The notes below the pieces were generated by a model. The model did no database searches and was not told where the DNA came from. It saw only the letters and a program-made list of their open reading frames with translations. A stretch of 64,000 nt of DNA, taken from NCBI RefSeq assembly GCF_042675645.1, contig NZ_JBHTJH010000001.1, positions 186,001 to 250,000 of the forward strand, read 5' to 3'. Numbering within the stretch: position 1 is the stretch's first letter; the number at the start of each line of letters is the position of its first letter. Below, in pieces: positions 1 through 8,601 of the stretch. A program made the translations under genes and the position numbers. The DNA comes from Sungkyunkwania multivorans. GTDB taxonomy: Bacteria; Bacteroidota; Bacteroidia; Flavobacteriales; Flavobacteriaceae.

Positions 1-146
1 GGCTCATATCTTTGGTAGGACTAAGTATGATGTATTTTCTGCTAAGGGACCAAGGTAAATTGTTCTTATCGGTTTTCTTTGCTTTTTTGGCTGCAATCAC
101 CTTTCCACATGTGCTGGTGATGACCAATATCAATGAAGATCGCTAG
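1..146 (+). CDS. C-terminal fragment of a membrane protein, possibly Brp/Blh-family carotenoid dioxygenase
   Basis: Only the last 47 codons are in the window, read in the frame starting at base 3 and ending at TAG 144-146. The peptide has two very hydrophobic stretches (around SLVGLSMMYFLL and LFLSVFFAFLAAITFPHVL), so it is the end of a polytopic membrane protein. The final helix with a Pro-His pair (TFPHVLVM) resembles what I remember of the C-terminus of Brp/Blh beta-carotene 15,15'-dioxygenases, which make retinal for rhodopsins. That assignment rests on a short motif and is tentative. The stop codon overlaps that of the convergent receptor gene through a shared CTAG. Confidence 0.45.
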   Translation, partial: LISLVGLSMMYFLLRDQGKLFLSVFFAFLAAITFPHVLVMTNINEDR

Positions 147-2659
147 AAAAACATCCTCAAGCTTGCATTGGGCGTGATGCCCAGGGCCGTCTGCACGACC
201 TCTTCAATTTCGTTGTTATCATTGACCCTATAAAATGTATTTACCACATTATCCTGGTCTAGAATATTCCATACCGAAGCCCCTGTCACCAATTTCATCC
301 CATTCTTAAAAGAAAAAGTATAGGTAGCAGATATGTCGGTCCGCATATAATCATCCAGTCGCAAGGCATTTGGAGCGTCATAATTGATCTCATCATTTGC
401 TATCGGTTCGATGGGGTTAGGAATGGTAAAAGGTTTCCCAGTACGATAATTGAATCCAGCCGACAATTTTAAGGCGTTCCAGTCGTAAGATGCAGCTACA
501 TTGATCGTATGTGTAATATCAAGGTTACTTGGAAAAACGGGCGGGGCCAATGCCGGAAAATCATAGGTGCTTTTTGAGTAAGAATAACTTACCCACGCAT
601 TAAAATCGCTCCACCGGTTATTTATTAGAAAATCCATACCATAGGAGTCATAGCTTCCTGCAGACCGGATGGATTGAAATTGATTTTGAAATCCTTGGCT
701 AGCCGTGGTGATTCCATCCACGCTCTTAAAGTATGCCTCAGCACTGATCAAAAAACCATTGCGCTGATAGTTGAATCCTGCCGAGACCTGTCTGCTCTCG
801 GCTATCGGCACGTCTACTTCGTCTGCTAATACCCAACGGCGATTCTCAACACCAAGAAAGTCATTCTGAAAATCGACGATCTGGGTCACTGCCTGATTCT
901 TGAACTCCCCCAATAACTGCACTGAGAAGTCATTTGTAAATCGATGGCTAAGACTTAATCTTGGTTCTACGATAAACTTTCCAAACCGTTGATAGAAATT
1001 AGAGCGTATGCCTAAAATCGCATTCGTTCTCCCCTCAGAGGAGCTGTAATGTGCTTCTACAAAAGCATTGTGACTTCGCAACACCTCTTTTATCCTTCTG
1101 CGGAAAACAGGGTTGTTCACATCTTCGAGATTGGTGATGCCGACCTCATAAAACTGATAACCTGCCCGTACATCCAAAATATTATTTACTTGAAATCGAC
1201 CATCGAACTTAAGCCCTGTATCCAAGACTTCATTTTCTTGTTGAAGACGTTGCTCGTTCAAAACATCAAAATTCACTGCCTGTAAATCATAAAGACTGGC
1301 GAATCCTTCAAAATGAAATTGCATTTTTTGACTCACATCGAAAGTATACTGAAGTCCCACACCCTGATTCTGTTGCACCAAACCACTTGTCCTAGATTCT
1401 AACTCACCATTCACCTCTGCATTTTCCACATAATCAACTTTGTTTACCACATTTAACAGACTGATGCGCAATCGGTGGTTTGGGCTGATATCATATAATA
1501 ACTTTCCTGTAAAATCATAGAAGGAAAATTCTTCATCGGTATTTAAAACGACATTGTTTCCAGCTGCGGTAAGTACATCGGTGTCTCTAAACGCACGGTC
1601 GAAATATTGCTTATAGGTAGGTGTTTGTACCATATCGGCAATCGATCGCCGTGCAGAAATTTGGATGGAGGTCTTCTCGTTAATCGGTATCGAACCATAA
1701 ATATCGCCATTGATCAAATTGACCCCAACTCCTCCAGAGAGATTTCCTGTAATATTATCGTCAGACTTGATAGCTATCGTACTCGACACCCCATCGCCGT
1801 AAAAGGCACTGGTGCCATTCTTTATCAGGGTCACCTCTTTTGCCAAATATGGATTGAATGCCGATATCAATCCAAAAAAGTGTCCCGACTGATACATTCG
1901 TATTCCATCCCACAATACCAGATTCTGATCATTGGCGCCACCGCGAACATTGATGTTGGATACCGTCTCGTCGATGCTCTGAATTCCTGGAAGCGCTTGA
2001 ATTGTTTGGAGTACATCGGGTTCAACCAGACCGGGTAAAATTCCCAGAAGATCTGTATTCACCAAGAAAGACCCGTCGCTCTTCTTATCTATTCCTTGTG
2101 TTATGAAACCTCTTACGACCACTTCTTGCAATTGTTCCTCTTGGGGCCTCAGGTAAATTGTTTTGCACGGCAATACCGATAGTTCTTCTGCAGAGAACTG
2201 AAAGCTCTTATAGCCCAACAAACGAATGGTCACCATTTCTCCCATCGCAACGTCAGCGATCTGAAAAAGTCCCTCCTCATTACTTGATACACCATCGGTT
2301 CCTATAAGGATGGTAACACCAGATACCGGTGATTTTGTATTTATGTCCAACAGTCTACCACAGATGTCTACAGTATTGAGAGTAGGTTTGCTTACCACTA
2401 CAAACCGATCATTAAGTTGTTTGTAAACAAGAGAGGTGTTTGTCTGTAAGAAAAAAAGTGCCTCGGTAAGGGTAAGAATATCGGAAGGCATCTCTACTTT
2501 GATGTTTTCGATATTCTCATCGACAAAACCAAACCGTATCTGATATCGCTCTTCCAAAACCAGCAAGACTTGCCGCAAGGGTTTTTCTTCCTCGGTCTGC
2601 GCAATTGTGGCAGCCCAAGAAAATAAAGCAAGTAGAAATATGAAAAATTGTCTATTCAA
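143..2659 (-). CDS. TonB-dependent outer membrane receptor, FecA-like, with STN and carboxypeptidase-regulatory-like domains
   Basis: An 838-residue outer membrane transporter. A signal peptide (about 1-21, ending TIAQ) is followed by an STN signalling domain (about 25-90), a carboxypeptidase-regulatory-like beta domain (about 95-175), a plug (about 190-300, with NINVRGG and DGIRMY) and a beta barrel ending in an aromatic (RMFF). In FecA-type receptors the STN domain passes substrate occupancy to a FecR anti-sigma factor, and such a gene lies directly upstream here. Its start codon is TTG at 2657-2659, inside the end of the FecR gene (8-nt overlap), which suggests translational coupling; there is no nearby ATG that would keep the signal peptide. 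The substrate is unknown: a siderophore, peptide or glycan are all possible. Confidence 0.9.
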   Translation of the reverse strand: MNRQFFIFLLALFSWAATIAQTEEEKPLRQVLLVLEERYQIRFGFVDENIENIKVEMPSDILTLTEALFFLQTNTSLVYKQLNDRFVVVSKPTLNTVDICGRLLDINTKSPVSGVTILIGTDGVSSNEEGLFQIADVAMGEMVTIRLLGYKSFQFSAEELSVLPCKTIYLRPQEEQLQEVVVRGFITQGIDKKSDGSFLVNTDLLGILPGLVEPDVLQTIQALPGIQSIDETVSNINVRGGANDQNLVLWDGIRMYQSGHFFGLISAFNPYLAKEVTLIKNGTSAFYGDGVSSTIAIKSDDNITGNLSGGVGVNLINGDIYGSIPINEKTSIQISARRSIADMVQTPTYKQYFDRAFRDTDVLTAAGNNVVLNTDEEFSFYDFTGKLLYDISPNHRLRISLLNVVNKVDYVENAEVNGELESRTSGLVQQNQGVGLQYTFDVSQKMQFHFEGFASLYDLQAVNFDVLNEQRLQQENEVLDTGLKFDGRFQVNNILDVRAGYQFYEVGITNLEDVNNPVFRRRIKEVLRSHNAFVEAHYSSSEGRTNAILGIRSNFYQRFGKFIVEPRLSLSHRFTNDFSVQLLGEFKNQAVTQIVDFQNDFLGVENRRWVLADEVDVPIAESRQVSAGFNYQRNGFLISAEAYFKSVDGITTASQGFQNQFQSIRSAGSYDSYGMDFLINNRWSDFNAWVSYSYSKSTYDFPALAPPVFPSNLDITHTINVAASYDWNALKLSAGFNYRTGKPFTIPNPIEPIANDEINYDAPNALRLDDYMRTDISATYTFSFKNGMKLVTGASVWNILDQDNVVNTFYRVNDNNEIEEVVQTALGITPNASLRMFF

Positions 2660-3560
2660 CTGCTCCCTCGATACTAATAGTGTTTCCGTTAACTGTATAA
2701 CGCAAATTCATAGGGAGTGTTATTGAGGCGAGTGCCAGCTTTTGGTCTTGGTGAGTAAAACTCCCCGTAAAATGCTGATTTAAAGATACGCCTTTAGAAA
2801 TTATTGTTACGTCGTATTGTCGTTCAAATTCTTTAAGTACGAGGTAATATGGAATGCTCACAAAATTACTTTCATTATTCACCCAAGAAGGCAGGCCTTT
2901 CAGCGCAACAATATCCTCTTTGATACGACCATCGATCATCACAAATCGCTGATTAGGGCTCAGTTCTGCAATCTTATCCTCGTGTACCACGCGCACAAGG
3001 CCCTCAAAACAAATCACCTCAAAAAAGCCATCGCGATCGATGACGTTAAATTCTGTTCCAAGTACAGACACTGTGCCCGACGTCGTTTCTACATCAAAAG
3101 TAGCTCCTTTCGCTACATTGAAGAAGGCTTCCCCTTTTAAGTGCACTTCCCTATTTCTTTCCCAATTCTTCTTGTTAAAGGTCATGGTAGAAAGTGCATT
3201 GAGGCGAACAGTCGAATTGTCGGGCAACTGAAATTCGGTCTTCTCAGCAGCCAAGGTTTGTATTGAGGTATCTGTGCTATTAAAGAAAATAAAATACCCT
3301 CCTACCATCAATACCAGTGCGGCAGCCACGCGCATCAGCGGTTTTATCCAATGCCCACTTCGATTCTTCTTCTTTTCGCTTACAGCCTGCAGCAACCTTT
3401 CCAACTCCGAATCTACATGATAATCAGGCGCCTTGAATCCCTTGGCACTCTCGGCAATTTTCACCAACGCGTCATGATCCTCGAGCTTTTCAAAGACCTG
3501 CAATTCGGCCTCCGAAAGCTCGTTATCCAACCATTTTTTTATCAATTCTGCTCTATCCAT
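2652..3560 (-). CDS. FecR-family anti-sigma factor
   Basis: A 302-residue inner membrane anti-sigma factor. The cytoplasmic N-terminus (1-70) would bind the ECF sigma factor. One membrane segment lies at about 75-93 (VAAALVLMVGGYFIFF). The periplasmic FecR beta domain follows (about 100-190; FQLPDNSTVRLNA, VLGTEFNV), then a C-terminal STN-like domain (about 225-300) of the DUF4974 type common in Bacteroidota FecR proteins. It sits between the sigma gene (58 nt away) and the TonB receptor (8-nt overlap), the standard order of a cell-surface signalling operon. Confidence 0.92.
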   Translation of the reverse strand: MDRAELIKKWLDNELSEAELQVFEKLEDHDALVKIAESAKGFKAPDYHVDSELERLLQAVSEKKKNRSGHWIKPLMRVAAALVLMVGGYFIFFNSTDTSIQTLAAEKTEFQLPDNSTVRLNALSTMTFNKKNWERNREVHLKGEAFFNVAKGATFDVETTSGTVSVLGTEFNVIDRDGFFEVICFEGLVRVVHEDKIAELSPNQRFVMIDGRIKEDIVALKGLPSWVNNESNFVSIPYYLVLKEFERQYDVTIISKGVSLNQHFTGSFTHQDQKLALASITLPMNLRYTVNGNTISIEGAVE

Positions 3561-3618
3561 CTTGCTGTATTCTATTTATATAACAACTATCGCCCTTTTT
3601 CTCCTACCCCTTGATCTG

Positions 3619-4134
3619 CTAAATTTCATCAATTTCTTTCCGAAGGGCACTCAAGGCTCCATAAATACGCTTCTCCACCGCTTTAGAAGAAATTCCTAAA
3701 ATTTCTGCGATCTCTCTGTGTTTCTTTCCTTCTACCCTATTTAATAGGAAGGCCTCTCGCTGCGCCTCGGTAAGTTTAGCAATGGCATTTTCTAATTTTG
3801 TCAAGTATTCAGATTCTTCCAATAAAAACTCTGGATTCTCATTGGTGTATTCTTTTGGTTTTAGTTTTTGATGCTTCAGCACTACCTTTTTATGGGTGAG
3901 CTCATTCAACATCAAATTGTTGGCGATAGTAAATAGAAAGGATCTCGCCTTCGAGGGAGGTACTTTTTTACAATTGTCCCAAAGTTTTAAGAAAGCCTCC
4001 TGCACCAAGTCGGCAGGATTGCTCATCTCGCCATATTTATAGAAAAGAAAATCATGGAGATTTTTGGAATGCTTTCTGAAGAGCGCACTAAAGATATGCT
4101 CTTCACAACTATTCTCATTTAGGCTTTTAGGCAT
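3619..4134 (-). CDS. ECF-type RNA polymerase sigma factor
   Basis: 171 residues. Sigma region 2 spans about 15-85 (DLVQEAFLKLWDN; FLFTIANNLMLNEL) and region 4 about 113-167 (LTEAQREAFLLNRVEG followed by the helix-turn-helix EIAEILGISSKAVEKRI). The size and lack of other regions fit the FecI-like ECF group. It is the first gene of the sigma/FecR/receptor operon and is divergent from the lipoprotein gene at 4261. It probably activates its own operon, the lipoproteins, or both; no matched promoter pair could be recognised by eye. Confidence 0.93.
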   Translation of the reverse strand: MPKSLNENSCEEHIFSALFRKHSKNLHDFLFYKYGEMSNPADLVQEAFLKLWDNCKKVPPSKARSFLFTIANNLMLNELTHKKVVLKHQKLKPKEYTNENPEFLLEESEYLTKLENAIAKLTEAQREAFLLNRVEGKKHREIAEILGISSKAVEKRIYGALSALRKEIDEI

Positions 4135-4192
4135 AAAATGGGCTCTTTCAGATAAATTTAAAAAAAATTACAAGAGCAGGGTAGGAATTTTT

Positions 4193-4208
4193 AAAACGAA
4201 CTTGTTTT
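4193..4208. promoter_or_regulatory. Imperfect inverted repeat in the divergent sigma/lipoprotein intergenic region
   Basis: AAAAC and GTTTT arms of 5 bp separated by 6 bases, in the 126-bp space between the sigma gene and the lipoprotein gene. It could be part of a binding site for the shared control of both transcripts, but short AT-rich repeats arise easily by chance. No standard TAnnTTTG promoter was found here, which would fit ECF-sigma-dependent promoters. Confidence 0.2.
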
Positions 4209-4260
4209 ATCTATAAACGCCCCAACATCTGGGTCAATGTAAAACTCAAAAACAAACAAT

Positions 4261-6012
4261 ATGAAAACCCTATTTAAAAAGTATTTGCTATTACCGCTAA
4301 TGGCGGTCAGCTTACTTACTTCTTGTCAAGAAGAGATCATCGAATTGAACGAACCCAATGAGAGTGAGGTCATTACTGCTTCTGCTCCATTGGCTTCATT
4401 GATGTCTCGAACTTCCTTGAACGATGGTTCATTTGACAATATTATAGACCGAAACAGTTGTACCTCTATAGAACTCCCGGTAACGGTCATCGTAAATGGT
4501 ATAGAATTGACCATCGATTCTGAAGACGATATCGAATTGATAGAAGATATTTTTGATGCTATTGATAGCGATATTGATGTTTTAGAGATCATTTTCCCCA
4601 TTACTATTGTTCTCAGTGACCATACAGAGATCGTTATTGAAAATATGGCACAGCTCGAAGCATTTATTCAAGAATGTTCAGAGGGCGAAGATGACGACAT
4701 CGAATGTATCGATTTCCAATACCCTATAACCTTCTCGGTATTTAACTCAGACCTTGTAGTGATCAATACAGTAACCATCAACAACGATCGAGAATTACAC
4801 GACTTCTTTGAAGATCTGACCCCGAATGACTTGGTAAGTCTTAATTTCCCTGTCACTCTAGAGCTTGCCGACGGTACCGAAGTTGTCGTGAACAATAACA
4901 CCGAATTGGAAGACGCCATCGAAAGAGCTATCAATGCGTGCGACGAGGATGATGATAACGACTTTGATGACGAATATGCCGACATCACAAAAGAAAGATT
5001 GACCGAGCTTCTTTTGGCTTGTCCATGGAGCGTTGATAAATTAGAAATCAACGATATAGATCAAGAGGAGCAGTACGTAGGGTATCTATTTAGCTTCTTA
5101 GAAGATGGAACGGTGAAGGCAACATCCAATAGTACAATGGTTTTAGGAGAATGGGAGATCATCGTTACAGATCTTGGACTAAAACTTGCGATTGCCTTTA
5201 ATGATCTTACCGACTTCAATGCCGAGTGGCGCGTTCACGAAGTGGACGACTACGCCGGAGAGATCAAGGTAGACCTAAGAAATGGTGATGATCGTTTGCG
5301 TTTCGAAAAAGAATGTGATGCCAATCCAACAGACTGTTCAGAAATGTTTGTGGATGATGCCCTAAGCATTTGTAAATGGCGAGTGGTCTCTTTTAATGGC
5401 GACGACAATTTGATCGATATATCCATAGACTTCTCCAATCAAAACATCCATGCGTATGATGCACAAGGCACCATCGTAGACGAAGGTAATTGGGGTACTT
5501 CACAATCTAATGATGGTGTGATGGTAAGTTTTAATGATCTCACAATGCAGCTTGTTGACATCGCAGGAGACTGGCTGGTGACCGAATGTGCTGGAAGTCG
5601 TTTCAAAATGGTAAGTGGTAGCAACTTTATAGTCCTCGAAAAAGATTGCGGTGATGCAGATGGTGATGTAGCCCAGATCAAGGAGTGGATGGTACAGGGC
5701 GAATGGTTGGTTGCCAACTACAACGACTCTGGTGAGGACAACACAGCGTTATTTGCCAACTACATCCTAAATTTTATGGAAAACGGCGGTGTCGTTGCAA
5801 CCAACAATGGAACAATAGAAGGGACTTGGAATGTATTTAGAGATAGTGATAGCGTCTTGAGATTCTTAATGAACTTTGGGCCTAATACACCATTTGATGA
5901 ATTAAATGACGACTGGACGATCCTCGAAGCTACAGCAGATCGCATCGAATTAAAAGACGTTAGCGGAAATGATGGGTCCATTGATATTCTAGTATTTGAA
6001 AAGATACTATAG
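4261..6012 (+). CDS. Large acidic lipoprotein with two kinds of internal repeats; unknown function
   Basis: 583 residues with a lipoprotein signal (SLLTSC, Cys22). After a linker come four short related beta-rich units at about 67-102, 108-139, 148-187 and 192-227, each with a pattern like FPVT/FPIT, then a polar strand and an acidic helix (ELEDAI, QLEAFI). Then come three longer modules at about 243-352, 361-463 and 470-583, sharing W-V...G-V-A/V...GEW/GNW/GTW...FEK/LEK. These look like small lipocalin-like beta barrels, but that is inference. The protein is very acidic with Asp-rich linkers (228-237). It lies divergent from the sigma/FecR/receptor operon, so it is probably a surface-exposed partner of that receptor. 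I know no precise function. Confidence 0.8.
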   Translation: MKTLFKKYLLLPLMAVSLLTSCQEEIIELNEPNESEVITASAPLASLMSRTSLNDGSFDNIIDRNSCTSIELPVTVIVNGIELTIDSEDDIELIEDIFDAIDSDIDVLEIIFPITIVLSDHTEIVIENMAQLEAFIQECSEGEDDDIECIDFQYPITFSVFNSDLVVINTVTINNDRELHDFFEDLTPNDLVSLNFPVTLELADGTEVVVNNNTELEDAIERAINACDEDDDNDFDDEYADITKERLTELLLACPWSVDKLEINDIDQEEQYVGYLFSFLEDGTVKATSNSTMVLGEWEIIVTDLGLKLAIAFNDLTDFNAEWRVHEVDDYAGEIKVDLRNGDDRLRFEKECDANPTDCSEMFVDDALSICKWRVVSFNGDDNLIDISIDFSNQNIHAYDAQGTIVDEGNWGTSQSNDGVMVSFNDLTMQLVDIAGDWLVTECAGSRFKMVSGSNFIVLEKDCGDADGDVAQIKEWMVQGEWLVANYNDSGEDNTALFANYILNFMENGGVVATNNGTIEGTWNVFRDSDSVLRFLMNFGPNTPFDELNDDWTILEATADRIELKDVSGNDGSIDILVFEKIL

Positions 6013-6013
6013 C

Positions 6014-6030
6014 ACAAGCATGATGCTTGT
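6014..6030 (+). terminator. Small hairpin between two lipoprotein genes
   Basis: ACAAGCA, TGA loop, TGCTTGT, followed by TTAATT, starting 2 nt after the stop of the 583-residue lipoprotein gene. Seven perfect base pairs but a poor T-run. It may be a partial terminator or an RNA processing/stability element setting different levels of the two lipoproteins. Confidence 0.4.
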
Positions 6031-6065
6031 TTAATTACTAGACCAATAACCAAAACACAACCACA

Positions 6066-6548
6066 ATGAAAATTTTTTCAAAATCAATGGCAGCCATGCT
6101 ATTGTTTATCATGGCTGCCTCTTGTTCAGATCCTGAGGACATCTCGGTGATAGAACAGTTAGCAACCGCTGATGAAAATATTGAAAAAGGCGGAGATACT
6201 GTAAATACAGAGTCGATCATCGATTTTATGACCAGCAGTCCTTGGATTGTTACCTTTTATGGAGAAATCGAGACGGATTCACAAAATAGTTTGGAAGGGC
6301 ATACCTTCAACTTTAAGGGTGATAATACGGTTCTTGTAAGTTCAATGTCCACAGAAGAGACAGGCTTATGGTTTGCTCGGAAAGACAAAAGAGGTATGAT
6401 TGTAAACATTTCCTTTGCCAAATCGTCCAACCTCCATATCATTCAGGGTGATTGGGTGGTATCCGGTGGTCAGAAGAATCTTATGGAATTAAAGAAGACC
6501 GACCCCGTTACACTGATCACTACAATGATCAGATTTGAAAGGCCATAA
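6066..6548 (+). CDS. Small lipoprotein, single-module relative of its upstream neighbour
   Basis: 160 residues with a lipoprotein signal (IMAASC, Cys20). After a 25-residue linker it carries one module of the kind seen three times at the end of the 583-residue lipoprotein: PWIVTF near the start, HTFNFKGDNTVLVSS, TGLWF, and a final MIRFERP. The pair therefore looks like a duplication series. It starts 53 nt after the preceding gene and is probably co-transcribed with it. Function unknown; likely part of the same surface complex. Confidence 0.75.
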   Translation: MKIFSKSMAAMLLFIMAASCSDPEDISVIEQLATADENIEKGGDTVNTESIIDFMTSSPWIVTFYGEIETDSQNSLEGHTFNFKGDNTVLVSSMSTEETGLWFARKDKRGMIVNISFAKSSNLHIIQGDWVVSGGQKNLMELKKTDPVTLITTMIRFERP

Positions 6549-6626
6549 TGGCCCCTAGGTATTTTAGTATGTGAAAATATTTAAGCTAGTTTTTAGGTTT
6601 ATTAACCCCCATTTTTTACCCTGATC

Positions 6627-6648
6627 GACCTTTAAGGTCAATCTTTTT
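6627..6648 (+). terminator. Weak terminator-like hairpin after the lipoprotein pair
   Basis: GACCT-TTA-AGGTC hairpin (6627-6639) followed by AATCTTTTT, about 80 nt downstream of the small lipoprotein gene. The stem is only 5 bp. Confidence 0.35.
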
Positions 6649-6682
6649 AGTCTCTTTGGAGATGATTAGTTAGGTTTCGTTG

Positions 6683-6719
6683 CTGCCGCTCACTTTTTTA
6701 AAGTGGGCGGTGGTTTTTT
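6683..6719 (+). terminator. Rho-independent terminator
   Basis: Stem CCGCTCACTT (6686-6695) against AAGTGGGCGG (6701-6710) with one G-T wobble, then TGGTTTTTT. It separates the lipoprotein operon from ffh. Confidence 0.75.
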
Positions 6720-6782
6720 GTAGATGTGCGAATGGTTCCAGAGCCCGACCCTATTTCACTCAAAAATTTCGAGACAAATGCG

Positions 6783-6790
6783 TACCTTTG
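6783..6790 (+). promoter_or_regulatory. Putative -7 element for ffh
   Basis: TACCTTTG matches the Bacteroidota TAnnTTTG element and lies 46 nt before the ffh ATG. No clear TTG -33 element is found at 17-20 nt upstream. Confidence 0.5.
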
Positions 6791-6836
6791 CAACTTCTTA
6801 TATGGAAGATAAAATTTGTAAAAGCAGCAGGATATT

Positions 6837-8165
6837 ATGTTCAATAATTTAAGTGAGAAGTTAGATAAGGCATTACATGTACTCAAAGGACATGGCAGCA
6901 TCAATGAGGTAAACGTTGCCGAGACGATCAAGGAGATCCGTCGGGCGCTTTTGGATGCTGATGTCAACTTTAAGATCGCTAAAGAATTTACCAATAAAGT
7001 AAAGGAAAAAGCTTTAGGCCAAAATGTACTGTCCTCCTTAAAACCCGGACAGTTAATGGTAAAGATCGTCAAGGATGAGCTCACCGAATTGATGGGTGGC
7101 GAGGCTGCTGGCATCAATCTTTCTGCGAATCCTTCTATCATTTTAATGTCGGGGCTTCAAGGTTCTGGTAAAACGACCTTCTCTGGAAAATTAGCCAACT
7201 ACTTAAAGAACAAAAAGACAAAAAAGCCATTATTGGTCGCCTGTGATGTCTACCGCCCAGCGGCGATCGATCAGTTACATGTAGTAGGAGAACAGATCGG
7301 AGTCGAAGTATTCTCGGACCGTGACAATAATGACCCCGTGGCCATTGCCCAAGCAGGTATTGCTCATGCTAAGGCAAACGGACACAATGTAGTGATCATC
7401 GATACTGCGGGTCGCTTGGCCGTAGATGAGGCCATGATGACCGAGATCTCCAATATACACAATGCCATTGCGCCACAAGAGACCCTGTTTGTAGTAGACT
7501 CCATGACAGGGCAGGATGCTGTAAATACGGCCAAAGCCTTCAACGATGTTCTCAACTTCGATGGGGTGATCCTTACTAAATTGGATGGTGATACGCGCGG
7601 TGGAGCCGCCATCTCGATCAAATCGGTTGTGAATAAGCCGATCAAGTTCATAGGTACTGGTGAAAAGATGGATGCCATCGATGTTTTTCATCCCGCTCGT
7701 ATGGCCGATCGTATCTTAGGAATGGGAGATGTGGTTTCTCTGGTTGAACGCGCTCAAGAGCAGTTTGACGAGGAAGAGGCCAGAAAACTTCAAAAGAAGA
7801 TCGCCAAAAATCAATTTGGCTTTGACGATTTCTTGAAGCAGATCCAGCAGGTTAAGAATATGGGAAGCATGAAAGACCTGGTGGGAATGATCCCAGGAGC
7901 AGGAAAGGCGATGAAAGGTATGGATATCGATGACGATGCCTTTAAGCATGTGGAAGCGATCATTCATTCCATGACTCCTGATGAACGCACCAAACCGTCA
8001 ACGATCAATGTGAGTAGAAAAAAGCGCATTGCCAAAGGCAGCGGCACCTCTATTCAGCAAGTAAATCAACTGTTGAAGCAATTTGACCAAATGAGTAAGA
8101 TGATGAAGATGATGCAAGGCGGAGGCGGCAAAAGAATGATGCAGATGATGAAGAATATGAGGTAA
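6837..8165 (+). CDS. ffh: Signal recognition particle protein Ffh (SRP54)
   Basis: 442 residues, the usual length. The N domain helical bundle (1-~90) precedes the GTPase G domain with the P-loop GLQGSGKTT (106-114), DTAGR and TKLDGD. The C-terminal M domain has the RNA-binding segment near SRKKRIAKGSGTS and a methionine-rich tail (MSKMMKMM, MMQMMKNM) that holds signal sequences. It binds 4.5S RNA and signal peptides at the ribosome and delivers nascent membrane proteins to FtsY/SecY. It is followed by the four-helix-bundle cassette and folD. Confidence 0.98.
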   Translation: MFNNLSEKLDKALHVLKGHGSINEVNVAETIKEIRRALLDADVNFKIAKEFTNKVKEKALGQNVLSSLKPGQLMVKIVKDELTELMGGEAAGINLSANPSIILMSGLQGSGKTTFSGKLANYLKNKKTKKPLLVACDVYRPAAIDQLHVVGEQIGVEVFSDRDNNDPVAIAQAGIAHAKANGHNVVIIDTAGRLAVDEAMMTEISNIHNAIAPQETLFVVDSMTGQDAVNTAKAFNDVLNFDGVILTKLDGDTRGGAAISIKSVVNKPIKFIGTGEKMDAIDVFHPARMADRILGMGDVVSLVERAQEQFDEEEARKLQKKIAKNQFGFDDFLKQIQQVKNMGSMKDLVGMIPGAGKAMKGMDIDDDAFKHVEAIIHSMTPDERTKPSTINVSRKKRIAKGSGTSIQQVNQLLKQFDQMSKMMKMMQGGGGKRMMQMMKNMR

Positions 8166-8208
8166 TTTAGTCTTCAGTAATAAGTTGCACTAACCAGTTG
8201 ACAATTTT

Positions 8209-8229
8209 CAGATACAGTACGCAGTAATA
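8209..8229 (+). repeat. Left CAGTA-type repeat array of the four-helix-bundle cassette
   Basis: Units CAGATA, CAGTACG and CAGTAATA run directly up to the ATG of the 123-residue gene. Related looser units (CAGTAATAA at 8175, CAGTTG at 8195) lie further left. The same motif occurs on the opposite strand just past the stop codon, so the two arrays are in inverted orientation. Confidence 0.6.
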
Positions 8230-8601
8230 ATGAGTTTTAATAGTTTAAAGGCATATCAGAAAGGTTTCAGTTTGGCAATGGATGTTTTTGAAATTTCTAA
8301 GTCATTTCCAAAAGAGGAAACATATTCGTTGACTGACCAGATAAGAAGATGTTCGCGCTCAGTCTGCACAAATATCGCAGAAGGGTATAGAAAAAGAAAT
8401 TACCCAAAGCACTTTGTAAGTAAGCTTACCGACTCCGATTCTGAAAATTCTGAAACCCAGGTTTGGCTAGAATTCTGTTTGTCGTGTCATTATATTTCCA
8501 AGGAAAGATACAAAACGCTCATTGAAAAAAGCCACGAGGTGGGTAAACTTATAAACTATATGATTCAAAATCCACAGAAATTTGGAATTATAGAAACATA
8601 A
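8230..8601 (+). CDS. Four-helix-bundle protein (S23/IVS-encoded protein family)
   Basis: 123 residues. The N-terminal FNSLKAYQKGFSLAMDVFEI, the central QIRRCSRSVCTNIAEGY and the spaced helices to LINYMIQNP are typical of the four-helix-bundle family first noted in 23S rRNA intervening sequences and related in fold to the Avd accessory protein of diversity-generating retroelements. Its role is not established; it is basic and may bind nucleic acid. Here it is not within rRNA but between ffh and folD, in the same direction. It is flanked at both ends by inverted CAGTA-type repeats, which suggests it arrived as a small mobile cassette. Confidence 0.85.
   Translation: MSFNSLKAYQKGFSLAMDVFEISKSFPKEETYSLTDQIRRCSRSVCTNIAEGYRKRNYPKHFVSKLTDSDSENSETQVWLEFCLSCHYISKERYKTLIEKSHEVGKLINYMIQNPQKFGIIET

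Noticed and set aside
4668..5051. 127-codon minus-strand frame, Ser-rich, opposite the large lipoprotein
   Set aside because: Ser-rich antisense frames are a mirror of Asp/Glu-rich coding sequence.
6066..6548. Small lipoprotein as a SusD homologue
   Set aside because: It is too short and beta-rich, without the helical SusD/RagB features seen in the two true SusD proteins.
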